NCBI GenBank assembly: GCA_003574895.1 | Contig: PJFB01000006.1 | Location: 1 to 64,000, forward strand | Origin: Geobacter sp. | GTDB lineage: Bacteria > Desulfobacterota > Desulfuromonadia > Geobacterales > Pseudopelobacteraceae | Direction of reading: 5' to 3' | Length of the DNA stretch: 64,000 nucleotides | Shown here: piece by piece, positions 16,656 through 25,759 of the stretch | Position numbering within the stretch: position 1 is the first letter of the stretch | Layout: each line of letters begins with the position of its first letter | Position numbers and translations under genes: made by a program | Notes under the pieces: model-generated | Told to the model about the DNA's origin: nothing | The model's database searches: none | What the model saw: only the letters and a program-made list of their open reading frames with translations

Positions 16656-17087
16656 GTGCCCTACAGATACCTGGAAGATATCGCCACCGCCGATGTGGCC
16701 TTCGATGCCTGGGGCGACACCCGAGAGGAATTGTTCGTTGCCTGCGCCGATGCCCTTCTGGCTACGATGGTGGATGAACCGAGTGAAATCCAGCGGCGCA
16801 AGTCCCTGGAGATCAAGCTGGATCACGAAGAACTGGATTTGCTCCTTTACTCGTTTCTTGCGGAATTGGTCTACTTCAAGGATGCCAACCGGCTGCTTTT
16901 GCACGCGGATTCGGTTTGGATTGACCACCAAAACAGCGCCTTCCGTCTGATGGCAAACCTCAGTGGTGAGGAAATCGCGCCCTCCCGCCATGACCTTTTG
17001 GTGGATGTCAAAGCAGTAACGCTGCACCGCCTCAAGGTTCTCAGAGAGGACAATCAGTGGAAGGCAACCGTCGTGCTGGATGTTTAA
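16656..17087 (+). CDS. Archease (RtcB activator)
   Basis: A 143-residue archease. The family start MPYRYLEDIATADVAFDAWG, the central LLLYSFLAELVYFKD and the C-terminal VKAVTLHRLKV are the signature segments, with conserved acidic residues that bind calcium. It begins at GTG, preceded by GAGGGAG. It acts as a chaperone for the RtcB active site, promoting GMP transfer and multiple turnover. Its position directly after rtcB supports the call. Confidence 0.95.
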   Translation: MPYRYLEDIATADVAFDAWGDTREELFVACADALLATMVDEPSEIQRRKSLEIKLDHEELDLLLYSFLAELVYFKDANRLLLHADSVWIDHQNSAFRLMANLSGEEIAPSRHDLLVDVKAVTLHRLKVLREDNQWKATVVLDV

Positions 17088-17234
17088 TCAGGCCACTAAG
17101 GCTGCGCCTTTACTGACATGCCTTCGATCTTCCCAGCGCTCTCCAGAGCCCGCGGTTCCCCGATCCTCCCCAGTTCACCCAATCTTTGGCATGCGATAGT
17201 AATATTAGTCGCTTTCGCTAGTTGCAGCCAGGCG

Positions 17235-17240
17235 TATAAT
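17235..17240 (+). promoter_or_regulatory. Possible -10 element before the DUF1499 gene
   Basis: TATAAT is a perfect -10 hexamer 48 nt upstream of the start. The bases 16-17 nt further up (TTTCGC) are a poor -35 match, so this is only suggestive. Confidence 0.35.
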
Positions 17241-17287
17241 AATAGTAGCGCGCATATCAGCGCTGCAAAGAGGAGGTTCGAGTTCGA

Positions 17288-18064
17288 ATGGATACCAATA
17301 ACGAAAAGCCGGACAATCCGGCAACAATAAAGAAACATGTTCTGATATTCCCGACATTGTCGCTGGTAGTGGCAATCATTGCCGCCCTGGTCCTGGTCGC
17401 GGCAGGCCTCGGCACGCGGATCGGACTGTGGAATTTTCGTACCGGATTCACTATTTTGGGATATGGAGGTTACAGCGGAGTAATTGCCGTGCTTGCTTCA
17501 CTGGCTGGCATCGCCGCATCCATCAGAAAGAAGAGCTTCATGGGAGGGATAATCGCTTTCCTCGCCCTGGTTGTTGGCGCAACAGTCTTTGCGCTGCCTT
17601 TGTCATGGAAGCTTTCTGCCCAGAGATTGCCCAGGATACATGACATCACCACCGATATCGCTAATCCGCCCGGTTTTGTGGCTGTCCCCCCTCTTCGAAA
17701 AGACGCTCCGAATTCCGCCGAGTACGGCGGACCGGAGGTTGCGGCAAAACAGCTCCAGGCCTATCCCGATATCAAGACCCTTGTGCTTTCGCTCCCAGCG
17801 GACCAGGCATTTGCCCTGGCATTGGATACGGCAAACAAGATGGGTTGGACAATCGAGGCCACAGTACCGGGGGAAGGCAGAATCGAGGCCACTGACACCA
17901 CCTTCTGGTTCGGTTTCAAAGACGACATTGTGGTTCGCATCACCCCTGCCGGGAATCGTTCCCTGGTGGACGTACGTTCTGAATCCAGGGTTGGAATCAG
18001 TGACGTTGGCACCAATGCCAGACGTATCCGCGCGTTTCTGAAGAGATTGGAGGGAAGGGATTGA
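17288..18064 (+). CDS. Membrane-anchored DUF1499 family protein
   Basis: A 258-residue protein with three membrane helices at about 19-43, 54-76 and 86-107. After NPPGFVAVPPLRKDAPNSAEY comes a soluble domain with the DUF1499 pattern: YPDIKTLVLSLP, ALDTANKMGWTI, EATDTTFWFGFKDDIVVRI and VDVRSESRVGISDVGTNARRI. The family function is unknown. AGAGGAGG lies about 13 nt before the ATG. It converges on the downstream minus-strand foldase gene. Confidence 0.9.
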   Translation: MDTNNEKPDNPATIKKHVLIFPTLSLVVAIIAALVLVAAGLGTRIGLWNFRTGFTILGYGGYSGVIAVLASLAGIAASIRKKSFMGGIIAFLALVVGATVFALPLSWKLSAQRLPRIHDITTDIANPPGFVAVPPLRKDAPNSAEYGGPEVAAKQLQAYPDIKTLVLSLPADQAFALALDTANKMGWTIEATVPGEGRIEATDTTFWFGFKDDIVVRITPAGNRSLVDVRSESRVGISDVGTNARRIRAFLKRLEGRD

Positions 18065-18071
18065 GGTGCTT

Positions 18072-18092
18072 CAAGGCATTTTGAAAGCCTTG
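18072..18092. terminator. Short hairpin between convergent genes
   Basis: CAAGGC and GCCTTG pair across a 9-nt A/T-rich loop in the 33-nt gap between two convergent genes. It is a weak candidate bidirectional terminator. Confidence 0.35.
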
Positions 18093-18097
18093 GCGTA

Positions 18098-19093
18098 TCA
18101 ATTGATCAAGACCTCTATTCGGGCCGACTTTTTCAGCTCGCGTACAAGCTCCTCCACCTTTTCCCGCTGATAGTCGGTACGCATATAGCCGGCAATGAAT
18201 GTTTTGACCTCGTCGAAGGACCTGACACCCTCGGGCCTTACTTCCGAGACCCTGATTATGTGCAGCCCATAACCGGTTTTGACGATGCCGCTGATCTCGC
18301 CCGGTTTGAGCTTGAAGGCAGCGTCATCAAATTCCTTGGGCATGAATCCCTGCTTTATGAAGCCGAGGTCGCCGCCATTGGCCTTGCTGGAGCAATCGGA
18401 ATTTTGTTTGGCCAACTGGGTAAAATCCTGCCCCTGCTTCAATTCGGCCAGAATCTTCTCAGCTTTGCTCCACGCTTCTTTTTCCTGTTCCGGGGTTGCA
18501 TTTTTGGGGATCATTACCAGGATGTGGCTTGCCTTTACTGTTTTCGGTTCGTGAAAACTTTGGCGGTTTTTGTCGTAGAATCGGCGCAACTCCTGATCAT
18601 CAATCTTTGGGTTGAGCAATCCCCTGCTTTCCAGATAATCGTCTATGAGGATATTTCTTCTCAATTTAGCCTTAGTTGCTGCCAACTGTTCCTCTGACCG
18701 GCTTTTCTGTCCATCCTTGCCCGCGGAAGAGCCTGCCAGCCGCTTCTCAATCCTTTGTTCAATATCCTTTGAATCAAGGGAAGCCCCTGCCTGAACAAGC
18801 AATTCTCGGGCTATCAACCCGTCAAGCTCCTTGAGTTGAAAACGCTTACGCAATTCGTCAGTATTTGCTTTTGACCCAAGTTGTCGATATTGGGCAATAC
18901 GTTTTTCCACACTTGGGGCAAGATCACTATTGTAAATAGGCACGCCGTTAACCCTTGCGACGACCTGTGGTGCGGCAACAGGTGCGGCAACAGGTGAGTC
19001 AGCAGCGCTTACAGTGGAGGCATATGCAGCCATGATTGCTGCTAAAAACAACAGGGTAATCGTCATTGATCTAGATTTTAAATGTGAGAGCAT
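18098..19093 (-). CDS. Periplasmic PpiC-type peptidyl-prolyl isomerase
   Basis: A 331-residue foldase of the SurA/PrsA type. A signal peptide ends at VSAAD (~residue 31). A helical chaperone region (~45-170) is followed by one parvulin domain (~180-275) with KASHILVMIPKNATPEQEKEAWSKA, FTQLAKQNSDCSSKANGGDLGFIKQG and the end KTGYGLHIIRV. It probably helps fold exported proteins. It is the last gene in a same-strand block with the repeat protein, protease and cytochrome upstream, which suggests those as clients. The cysteine in the NSDCSSK loop is a common parvulin variant. Confidence 0.92.
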   Translation of the reverse strand: MLSHLKSRSMTITLLFLAAIMAAYASTVSAADSPVAAPVAAPQVVARVNGVPIYNSDLAPSVEKRIAQYRQLGSKANTDELRKRFQLKELDGLIARELLVQAGASLDSKDIEQRIEKRLAGSSAGKDGQKSRSEEQLAATKAKLRRNILIDDYLESRGLLNPKIDDQELRRFYDKNRQSFHEPKTVKASHILVMIPKNATPEQEKEAWSKAEKILAELKQGQDFTQLAKQNSDCSSKANGGDLGFIKQGFMPKEFDDAAFKLKPGEISGIVKTGYGLHIIRVSEVRPEGVRSFDEVKTFIAGYMRTDYQREKVEELVRELKKSARIEVLIN

Positions 19094-19143
19094 AAGTATC
19101 CTGATAATGTATTATTGTTAATTTTACAATCCACTTATGGGGA

Positions 19144-19168
19144 GGGGGCTAGCCGAAGCATCGCCCCC
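19144..19168. repeat. GC hairpin between foldase and repeat-protein genes
   Basis: GGGGGC and GCCCCC pair across a 13-nt loop about 90 nt after the repeat-protein stop. Without a T-tract on the minus strand it is only a possible terminator. Confidence 0.4.
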
Positions 19169-19256
19169 AATTTATTGACAATATCCACCATCATGGCAGG
19201 TTCGGACATCAACTATTACAAATCATTCCACCACAGACATATATTTTTTTCAGCCA

Positions 19257-22200
19257 TCATTTAACTTTTATCCGTTCGACTCTCAACGTCCCGGCGCGCA
19301 GCAATACTTGCCCTTGAATGGTGGTAAAACCACTGGCCGTGTCGTAAACCGAGTTGTAGCCACCCTTCATTTTAACGGCAATGTTTTCGGCGGCGGTCAG
19401 TGTTTCAGTTAATGTGCCTTCCAATGATTGGATCAGCGCACCGTCGGCAGCATCAGTATAGGCCGCCTGTAGGGAGGTGTAATTAGTGGTGCCGATTACC
19501 ACTGTTGGTGCGATGGTCAGGGTCCCGCTGGCGCTGCCGCTGTAGTTGCCGTCGCTGATGATGGCCACCACCGCATAGCTGCCAACGGCGCTCGGCGCCG
19601 TTGCACTGCCATTGTAGGTAATAACAGTGCTCAAGCCGGCGGGCGTCGTGGTGGCAGTGATCGTTTTTACCGTGCCGTCGTAGATCTGGCTCAAATTACC
19701 CAGAGTAACCGTGGCAGTGGCAGGATTCACCGTCAGGGTGCCGCTGGCACTGCCACTGTAGTTGGCGTCGTTCACGGTTGCCACCACCGCATAACTGCCC
19801 GCTGCCGTCGGCACAGTAGCACTGCCGTTGTAAGTGATAACCGTATTCAGACCGGCAGGCGTCGTGGTGGCAATGACGGTCTTCGCGGTACCGTCATAGG
19901 TCTGGCTCAGGCCGCCCAGCACAACCGTGGCAGCGGCAGGGTTCACCGTCAGGGTGACACTGGCTGTGGCGCTTGTGTAGTTGGTTGTATCGGTGGGCGT
20001 AAGGGTGACACTCAAGGTCTGGCTGCCAGCATTGAGTATTGATCCGGAGACAGGGCTGTAAACGAGGCTGCCCGGAATAGCTGTCGAGGCATTTAGCTGC
20101 GTTGCTGAGAGTGCAGTTCCGTAGGTTATTGACGCCGGAGTAGCCCAGGAGATGGCCGGCGTGGCTTTGGCAATGATCAGGGTGCCGCTGGCGCTGCCGC
20201 TGTAGTTGGCATCGCTGACAGTGGCCACCACGGCATAGCTGCCGGCGGCGCTCGGTGCCGTCGTACTGCCGTTGTAGGTGATGGTCGTACTCAAACCGGC
20301 GGGAGTGGTGCTGGCGATGACGGTTTTCGCGGTGCCGTCATAGGTCTGGCTAAGTCCGCTCAGGACAACCGTGGCAACGACAGGATTCACCGTCAGGGTG
20401 ACACTGGCCGTGGCGTTGTTGTACCTGGCCGTGTCGGTCGGCGTAAAGGTGACGGATAAGGTCTGGCTGCCAGTACTGAGTACCGCACCGGCGGCCGGGC
20501 TGTAGACGAAGGTGCCTGGCACGCTGGCTGTGGCGTTCAGTTGGGTATCGGAAAGGGCCGTGCCGTAGGTTATCGCACTGGGCGTATTCCAGGTGATGAC
20601 AGGGGTCTGTTTCACATAGGTCCCGACCGTTATGCTGTAACTGAGCGTCGAATAGGCCCCCAGGCTATCGGCGACCTTGACCGTGACGTCATAGACATTG
20701 TTGTTCTGAGCGGCAGTGGGGGTCCAGGCAATGGCGCCGGGGGAACCGGTGATGGTCATGCCTGCCGGGCAGACCGGCAGGCTGTAGGTATAGGGCGTGT
20801 TGTATTCCGGATCAGAGGCACTGATCGTATAGCTGTACAGTACTCCCACCGTTGCCGTGGTGGGCGGCGTCGTGGTGCTGATCACCGGAGGGTGGTTGAC
20901 ATGGGTCACCTTGATGGTGAAGCTCTGGGAGGTGTTGTTCCCCTGGCCGTCGCTGACCGTCACCGCCACACTGTAGCTGATGTCCGAGCTGACGAGTGCT
21001 GTAGTCCAGGATACAACATTGCCGGATATGGTCATGCCACCGGGTCCCACCACGCCGTAGGTCAAGGGATCGCCATCTTCGTCGGTGGCTGTGATGGTAT
21101 AGGTGTATAGAGACAAATCATTGACCGCGGTTGCAGGCGTGCTGGTAATGACCGGTGGATGGTTAAACTTGGGGACGGTCAGGGTAAAGGTCCTGCTGGC
21201 CGAAAGGTCGCCCGGATCAGTGGCCGTGACGGTGATGACATAGGTACCGATTACGCTGACCGGCCAGCTGATCAAACCGGCGGCAGAGATGCTCATGCCC
21301 GCCGGAGCGTTGCTCAGGCTATAGACCAGTGTTTCGTTATCCGGGTCGTTTGCCACGACTTGAGTACTGAATGCCGCCCCCTCAGTAATGCTGGCATTGG
21401 CAATTGCATCCATTGCCGGCGGGTGATTGCAGAGTACTGCGGGATCCGTGACTCGGGTGGGAAACGCCTGATCGCTGACCAGTAATACCTCGTTGGTAAT
21501 GTCAGCAGCCGAATTGACTGTAATGGACAACGTCTCTGCTTGTGGAGCCGCACCTGCAGCCAATGACGCCAGATCCCAGGTAACCGTGTTAGCGCTGCTG
21601 TCATAAACACCGCCATTTGAGGGAGGAGTGGACGAAATAGCTGTATTCGCGGGAAGATAATCGATTATCTTTACATTTGTAAGGCCGTAACTATTGGCAA
21701 GGTTATCATAGGTGATGGTGTAATCTGCCTGTCCCTGGTATGTCACACATGTCCCGGCATGGGTTTTGGTAGCTGTAATCGGCACAGTGGGATACAGGGT
21801 ATCGGTGATGGAAAAATTGACGGATTGGCCTGCCGAAATAACCAGGTCCCACTGGTAGGCGAACTGCAACTCGCCTTCATATCTATAGGGGGCCGGATTC
21901 GCGAGATCCGTGGGATTCGAATCTTTAAGAGATGGCAACACAGAGCTTTGCGCCCCATCAATATCGAATCTGTCCGGTAACAGTGATGATTCGTGGACAA
22001 GGGTAACACCGCTCGTATCGGTAAGAATGCTATTTTGATAGACCCGGTTTTTGACGACATACACATTGTCGTCCATGGTATCACTAAGATCGAAATCCGA
22101 ATATTCGAAGAGGTGATAAGCAAGTTCTACGGAAGAAATATTTGCAATAGTAACCGTTTTGGTTACGTTTGCATTACCACCTGCTGGGTACGTCAGAAGA

Positions 22201-22616
22201 TAACTGATCGTAATATCGAACTGGTTGGCAAGGGTATAGGTAAGCGACAGAGCCCCAGGATTTTCTTCGGTCGGCGGACTAACGCTCTTCAGTGTCAGGG
22301 TATCCAGCGAGGACTCCCCACCGGTAGAACCGAGCCGATACCAGAACCACTGTTGAAAAAGGCGCTCTTTTCCATCGACGACAAGCGAATACAAACCGGT
22401 ATATGCGGTGGCATCATCGACAAGCGCCTCCGCCACGACAGCGGAATCCCGTGTAACCTGCAGCGTATGGATAGCGGCGTGACTGCTGGCGGGTATGGAG
22501 CAAAATGCCCACAAGATCAGCACCAGAACCGCCAAGGATCTGGCAGCTTTTGTCATATCTCCGCCGATATTCTTCTCGGACTCATCCTTTGATAGTAGCC
22601 TTAATTTCAAGTTCAT
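19257..22616 (-). CDS. Large secreted repeat protein: DUF11, Ig-like and MBG-type domains
   Basis: About 1119 residues. A signal sequence (ARSLAVLVLILWAFCSIPASSHA) follows either this start or the ATG 60 nt further in (22556). A beta-rich head covers ~45-285. A DUF11-like repeat follows at ~290-395 (KIIDYLPANTAISSTPPSNGGVY). Three cadherin/He_PIG-type Ig-like domains, each opening with NHPP, span ~400-680. Alternating modules then span ~685-1035: one type contains PxITWxTPxxITYGTALS, the other GLSQTYDGTAKTV as in MBG/YDG repeats. The C-terminus has GGYNSVYDTASGFTTIQGQVLLRAG, typical of large Geobacter surface proteins. No LPXTG or autotransporter barrel is visible. An extracellular structural or adhesive role is inference. 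Confidence 0.85.
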   Translation of the reverse strand: MNLKLRLLSKDESEKNIGGDMTKAARSLAVLVLILWAFCSIPASSHAAIHTLQVTRDSAVVAEALVDDATAYTGLYSLVVDGKERLFQQWFWYRLGSTGGESSLDTLTLKSVSPPTEENPGALSLTYTLANQFDITISYLLTYPAGGNANVTKTVTIANISSVELAYHLFEYSDFDLSDTMDDNVYVVKNRVYQNSILTDTSGVTLVHESSLLPDRFDIDGAQSSVLPSLKDSNPTDLANPAPYRYEGELQFAYQWDLVISAGQSVNFSITDTLYPTVPITATKTHAGTCVTYQGQADYTITYDNLANSYGLTNVKIIDYLPANTAISSTPPSNGGVYDSSANTVTWDLASLAAGAAPQAETLSITVNSAADITNEVLLVSDQAFPTRVTDPAVLCNHPPAMDAIANASITEGAAFSTQVVANDPDNETLVYSLSNAPAGMSISAAGLISWPVSVIGTYVITVTATDPGDLSASRTFTLTVPKFNHPPVITSTPATAVNDLSLYTYTITATDEDGDPLTYGVVGPGGMTISGNVVSWTTALVSSDISYSVAVTVSDGQGNNTSQSFTIKVTHVNHPPVISTTTPPTTATVGVLYSYTISASDPEYNTPYTYSLPVCPAGMTITGSPGAIAWTPTAAQNNNVYDVTVKVADSLGAYSTLSYSITVGTYVKQTPVITWNTPSAITYGTALSDTQLNATASVPGTFVYSPAAGAVLSTGSQTLSVTFTPTDTARYNNATASVTLTVNPVVATVVLSGLSQTYDGTAKTVIASTTPAGLSTTITYNGSTTAPSAAGSYAVVATVSDANYSGSASGTLIIAKATPAISWATPASITYGTALSATQLNASTAIPGSLVYSPVSGSILNAGSQTLSVTLTPTDTTNYTSATASVTLTVNPAAATVVLGGLSQTYDGTAKTVIATTTPAGLNTVITYNGSATVPTAAGSYAVVATVNDANYSGSASGTLTVNPATATVTLGNLSQIYDGTVKTITATTTPAGLSTVITYNGSATAPSAVGSYAVVAIISDGNYSGSASGTLTIAPTVVIGTTNYTSLQAAYTDAADGALIQSLEGTLTETLTAAENIAVKMKGGYNSVYDTASGFTTIQGQVLLRAGTLRVERIKVK

Positions 22617-22665
22617 AAGAATATCAACCCCCTATATTCTTCATGTGTGCGCGGCAGCAAGAAAA

Positions 22666-22691
22666 GAGGGCGAACCAGACGTCTCGCCCTC
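22666..22691 (-). terminator. Intrinsic terminator of the S8 protease gene
   Basis: On the minus strand GAGGGCGA and TCGCCCTC pair across 10 nt and are followed by TTTTCTTGC. It lies 36 nt after the protease stop, so the protease and the repeat protein may be separate transcription units or partly uncoupled. Confidence 0.8.
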
Positions 22692-22727
22692 AACTCTATA
22701 CCCAAGATGACCTGTCCCATCCCTGAG

Positions 22728-24224
22728 TCAGTTTGTGGTTATCAAAATATCGGCAGAAGAGCCAGGCTTGCCTTCGGGAATGAAGATCAGCGTTCCGGCG
22801 GAAGCGATGCTTACGGTGAATGTAACGGTGGTGGTGTCGCCTTTATGACGGCCATGCTTTTTATGCGCCCGGCGGCGGTCAGGAGAGAGAGCTACCCTGC
22901 GGATACCGTTGGCGTCCTTGACAAGCACTTTGAGTTCAGGCATGCCGCAAAGCTCAATTGCGACCTGATAATCCCCCTCATCGAGTGGAGCTTTGAGTAC
23001 TTGTGCCAGTGGTGAACAATGGCTCCTGGTAATGGTATATCGCCATTCAGTGGGGGGAGGCGGCGTCAGGGCCTTGGCCAGATCAACAAGGCCATAGCCG
23101 TAATACTGATCACGGCCGGGATCGCCCAGGTCCAGGGCGCTGGAATCGAGAAGCCCCCTGACATCTTCTGCCGGCAGACCGGTACTATTGCCGGAGGCCA
23201 GCTTCTTTGCCAGAAGTATGGCGGCCGCACCGGTTACGTGGGCGGTCGCCTGCGAGGTTCCCTGCAGAACTCCATAGCCCCCGCCACGGAGCGTGGACAG
23301 GATGTTGACCCCGGGAGCGGCAAGTTCGATCTTTTCCCCATAATTTGAAAAAGTAGCAAACGTATCGTCCTGATTGGTGGCAGAGACGGCTATGACCGAA
23401 TCATATACAGCCGGAACCTCTATCAGGTTGCTGTGGGTATTGCCGCTGGCTGCAACGACAATGATCCCGGCTTGATACGCCCTGTCGCAGACATCCTTGA
23501 AGGCTTCGGAATCAATCGGAGCACCAATGCTCAAGTTGATTATATTCATATCATTGCTGATCGCCCATTCCATGCCGGCCAGGATGTCGCTCAGATCGCC
23601 CATTACCATGCCGCCAAGAACCTTGACGGCATAGAGAGACACTTCCGGTGCAACACCCACCACTCCGGTCCCGTTGTTGCGCGCACCGATGATGCCGGCA
23701 ATATGGGTCCCGTGGCTTATATAGCCATCATCGTACGGGTCGTCGTTGTCGTAAGCAAAATTATAGCCACCCTTGTAGTTGTCCTTCAGGTCCGGGTGGT
23801 TATAGTCAATTCCCGAATCCAGAATGGCCACCTTGATGCCTGCTCCGGTAATGCCGGCGGCAACGGCAGCATTACCGCCAATCCGCGTCACTCCCCAAGA
23901 GTCGGTATATTCCTGTGTAAGTGGTGGCAATACCAAGCCAGGATCGGTTATCCCGACCTCGACATCCGGCTCCACATAAGCCACATCCGGGTCGTTCTTT
24001 ATTTTATCGATCTCTTCTTCCGGCACTTGGCCCGAGATCGCATTGATCAATTTATGGTTGCGCTTGATATGTCCGCGCGAACGGGAAAATTTCTGCCGTT
24101 TTTTCTCCTCGGAAACTGTTACGCCTTTTTTGAATCCGATAATTACCTTTTGGTCGGCTGCCTCTGCAATAAAGGTCACACTCAAAAAAACCAGAACAAT
24201 AATGAGCGTAAGATATTTACTCAT
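22728..24224 (-). CDS. Subtilisin-like (S8) serine protease, OzpA-like
   Basis: About 498 residues from the ATG at 24224, preceded by AGAGGA; an in-frame TTG two codons earlier is less likely. A signal peptide ends at AEAAD (~21). An I9-type propeptide spans ~24-90. The S8 domain shows all catalytic motifs: Asp in VAILDSGIDYNHPDL, His in SHGTHIAGIIGA, Asn in AASGNTHS and Ser in GTSQATAHVTGAAA. The last ~115 residues form a small beta domain rich in basic residues near RRRAHKKHGRHK. In Geobacter sulfurreducens the subtilisin OzpA, encoded next to omcZ, cleaves the OmcZ precursor to its short filament-forming form. The same adjacency here supports an equivalent role. Confidence 0.92.
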   Translation of the reverse strand: MSKYLTLIIVLVFLSVTFIAEAADQKVIIGFKKGVTVSEEKKRQKFSRSRGHIKRNHKLINAISGQVPEEEIDKIKNDPDVAYVEPDVEVGITDPGLVLPPLTQEYTDSWGVTRIGGNAAVAAGITGAGIKVAILDSGIDYNHPDLKDNYKGGYNFAYDNDDPYDDGYISHGTHIAGIIGARNNGTGVVGVAPEVSLYAVKVLGGMVMGDLSDILAGMEWAISNDMNIINLSIGAPIDSEAFKDVCDRAYQAGIIVVAASGNTHSNLIEVPAVYDSVIAVSATNQDDTFATFSNYGEKIELAAPGVNILSTLRGGGYGVLQGTSQATAHVTGAAAILLAKKLASGNSTGLPAEDVRGLLDSSALDLGDPGRDQYYGYGLVDLAKALTPPPPTEWRYTITRSHCSPLAQVLKAPLDEGDYQVAIELCGMPELKVLVKDANGIRRVALSPDRRRAHKKHGRHKGDTTTVTFTVSIASAGTLIFIPEGKPGSSADILITTN

Positions 24225-24304
24225 ATGCAACTATCCTCTTTCTCAAGCGGGAAAAACGAACAAGTTTCCATTCCATGCCGGGGTTCCGGATGAAAACCAG
24301 ATAA

Positions 24305-24344
24305 ATCTGTTCATGGGAGGCGGTAACTCCTCCCATGAACAGAT
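24305..24344. terminator. 16-bp perfect terminator after the OmcZ-like cytochrome gene
   Basis: ATCTGTTCATGGGAGG, an 8-nt loop and CCTCCCATGAACAGAT form a perfect stem. On the minus strand TTTATCTGG follows; on the plus strand CTTTTTCT follows. It lies 30 nt after the cytochrome stop and separates it from the protease gene. Confidence 0.85.
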
Positions 24345-24373
24345 CTTTTTCTACCAGAACAACTTGGTTGTGA

Positions 24374-25759
24374 TTAACGAGTCTTTGCAGCAGCCGCGGA
24401 AATCGGCTTGGATACGGAGCCATTCAGGGCTTTTACCGTAACCATTGCGCCAACCTGTACTGCGGCGTTGGAGGCAACCACCTTGGTATCGCTCCAGGAC
24501 AGAATTTTGCACTGAACTTCACCGACGCTCACTCCCAGGCCTGATGTGTAATCGGCCGGAGGCGCTGCGCCAAAACCGGTGCCCACTACGGTTACCGTAT
24601 TCTTGGAAGAAAGTATCGCTGTCTTTACGGCTAGTTCAGGAATTACTACCAGCTTGGCAAGGTTACTCTTAACGCCTTCCTTGGTAACGCGCAGATCATA
24701 TGAACCTGCCTGGAGAGCCGGGACCAGAACCTGGATCTCGCTGTCAGTGAACGAAGCAGGTGTAAGGGTAATGGAAGTAGTGGCATTGCTGATGCTGACG
24801 GAAGGATTGTATGTAACACCATTGCCGCCAACGTTAACAAAGGACACACCTGTGATGGTAAGGGCAATTTCCTTGCCGGCCGCCAGGGTATAGGCACTCT
24901 GACCCTTGATGGCAGGTATTATTGCGGTAGCAGGACTGGTGCTGGCATTGCCGTACCAGGACACGTGGCAGCCCGCGCAATCCCAGTTGTTGCCGATATG
25001 ACCATAACCGGCAGCCTCACTGCCAGGGACGATGTCGGCGGTGGATGACGGTCTCTGGACGTTGTGTAGCGACTTCACGCCATGGCAGGCTTCGCACTGA
25101 CGTATCGCAAGACCCGGCTGGTCAAAGTTATGGCACCAGGTACATTTGCCAATTCCACCTGTAAAACCGATAAGGGTACCATGGTGGGTGTCCGCATTAC
25201 TGTAAATAGCACGTGTGGTGTTGGTAATAGGATCAACAGCGGTTGCATCCGGCTGATGGCAGGCCGCGCATCCCTGCACGGTAGCAAGGGAACCGTCGGT
25301 TGCCGTAACCTCGCGGCCATGGATCATCGGTGTCACGCTACTTACGGGGTATGTAGGTACATAATGATTGTCCAGCGGGTTGTCAATGAAGTCACCGTGA
25401 CATCCTTGGCAATCCTGGGCGACGGCCTTAGAGGAAACATGGTGTGGGGTAGTTTTGTGACAATTGCTGCAGGTTCTGAAATCTTCGAAGACAAAGCCAC
25501 CACTACCATCTGATATTAAAACATGACAGTCAAGGCACATCATATTTTTGGTGATGATAAGGTTGTGATGGCGAGGTACAAGTACATCATCACTCACATG
25601 GCAGCCAAGACACTCAGTTTTTGTATAGGCTGAGTATTTGGTGTCATAGTAACCCAGGTACTGGTTTGCGGATGGTGGCGGCACAGCTGCCCAGAGAACG
25701 GCAGCCATTCCCATAATTAGAGTGATAGCTAGAATCAGGTTCAACAGAGATTTTTTCAT
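24374..25759 (-). CDS. omcZ: OmcZ-like extracellular octaheme c-type cytochrome
   Basis: A 461-residue precursor. AAAGGAGGAG precedes the ATG, and a longer frame back to 25858 is rejected. A signal peptide of ~24 residues precedes AVPPPSANQYLGYYDTKY. Eight CXXCH heme sites start at C50, C75, C97, C117, C164, C206, C222 and C261. The whole protein reads as OmcZ of Geobacter sulfurreducens: DGSGGFVFEDFR, CHGDFIDNPLDNHYVPTY, DTHHGT and GHIGNNWDCAGCH. OmcZ carries eight hemes in its N-terminal half and assembles into conductive filaments on the cell surface. Residues ~270-461 are the C-terminal IPT-like beta domain removed on maturation. One difference: as I recall it, the G. sulfurreducens protein has an expanded CX14CH at the second site, whereas here it is CLDCH. 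Confidence 0.92.
   Translation of the reverse strand: MKKSLLNLILAITLIMGMAAVLWAAVPPPSANQYLGYYDTKYSAYTKTECLGCHVSDDVLVPRHHNLIITKNMMCLDCHVLISDGSGGFVFEDFRTCSNCHKTTPHHVSSKAVAQDCQGCHGDFIDNPLDNHYVPTYPVSSVTPMIHGREVTATDGSLATVQGCAACHQPDATAVDPITNTTRAIYSNADTHHGTLIGFTGGIGKCTWCHNFDQPGLAIRQCEACHGVKSLHNVQRPSSTADIVPGSEAAGYGHIGNNWDCAGCHVSWYGNASTSPATAIIPAIKGQSAYTLAAGKEIALTITGVSFVNVGGNGVTYNPSVSISNATTSITLTPASFTDSEIQVLVPALQAGSYDLRVTKEGVKSNLAKLVVIPELAVKTAILSSKNTVTVVGTGFGAAPPADYTSGLGVSVGEVQCKILSWSDTKVVASNAAVQVGAMVTVKALNGSVSKPISAAAAKTR

Noticed and set aside
15225-17027. 600-codon minus-strand frame opposite rtcB-archease
   Set aside because: Antisense shadow; both plus-strand genes have full family motifs.
19500-20620. 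Regularly spaced repeats considered as a CRISPR array
   Set aside because: The repeats are long, lie inside an open coding frame and encode MBG-type protein modules; there are no unique spacers of constant length and no cas genes.
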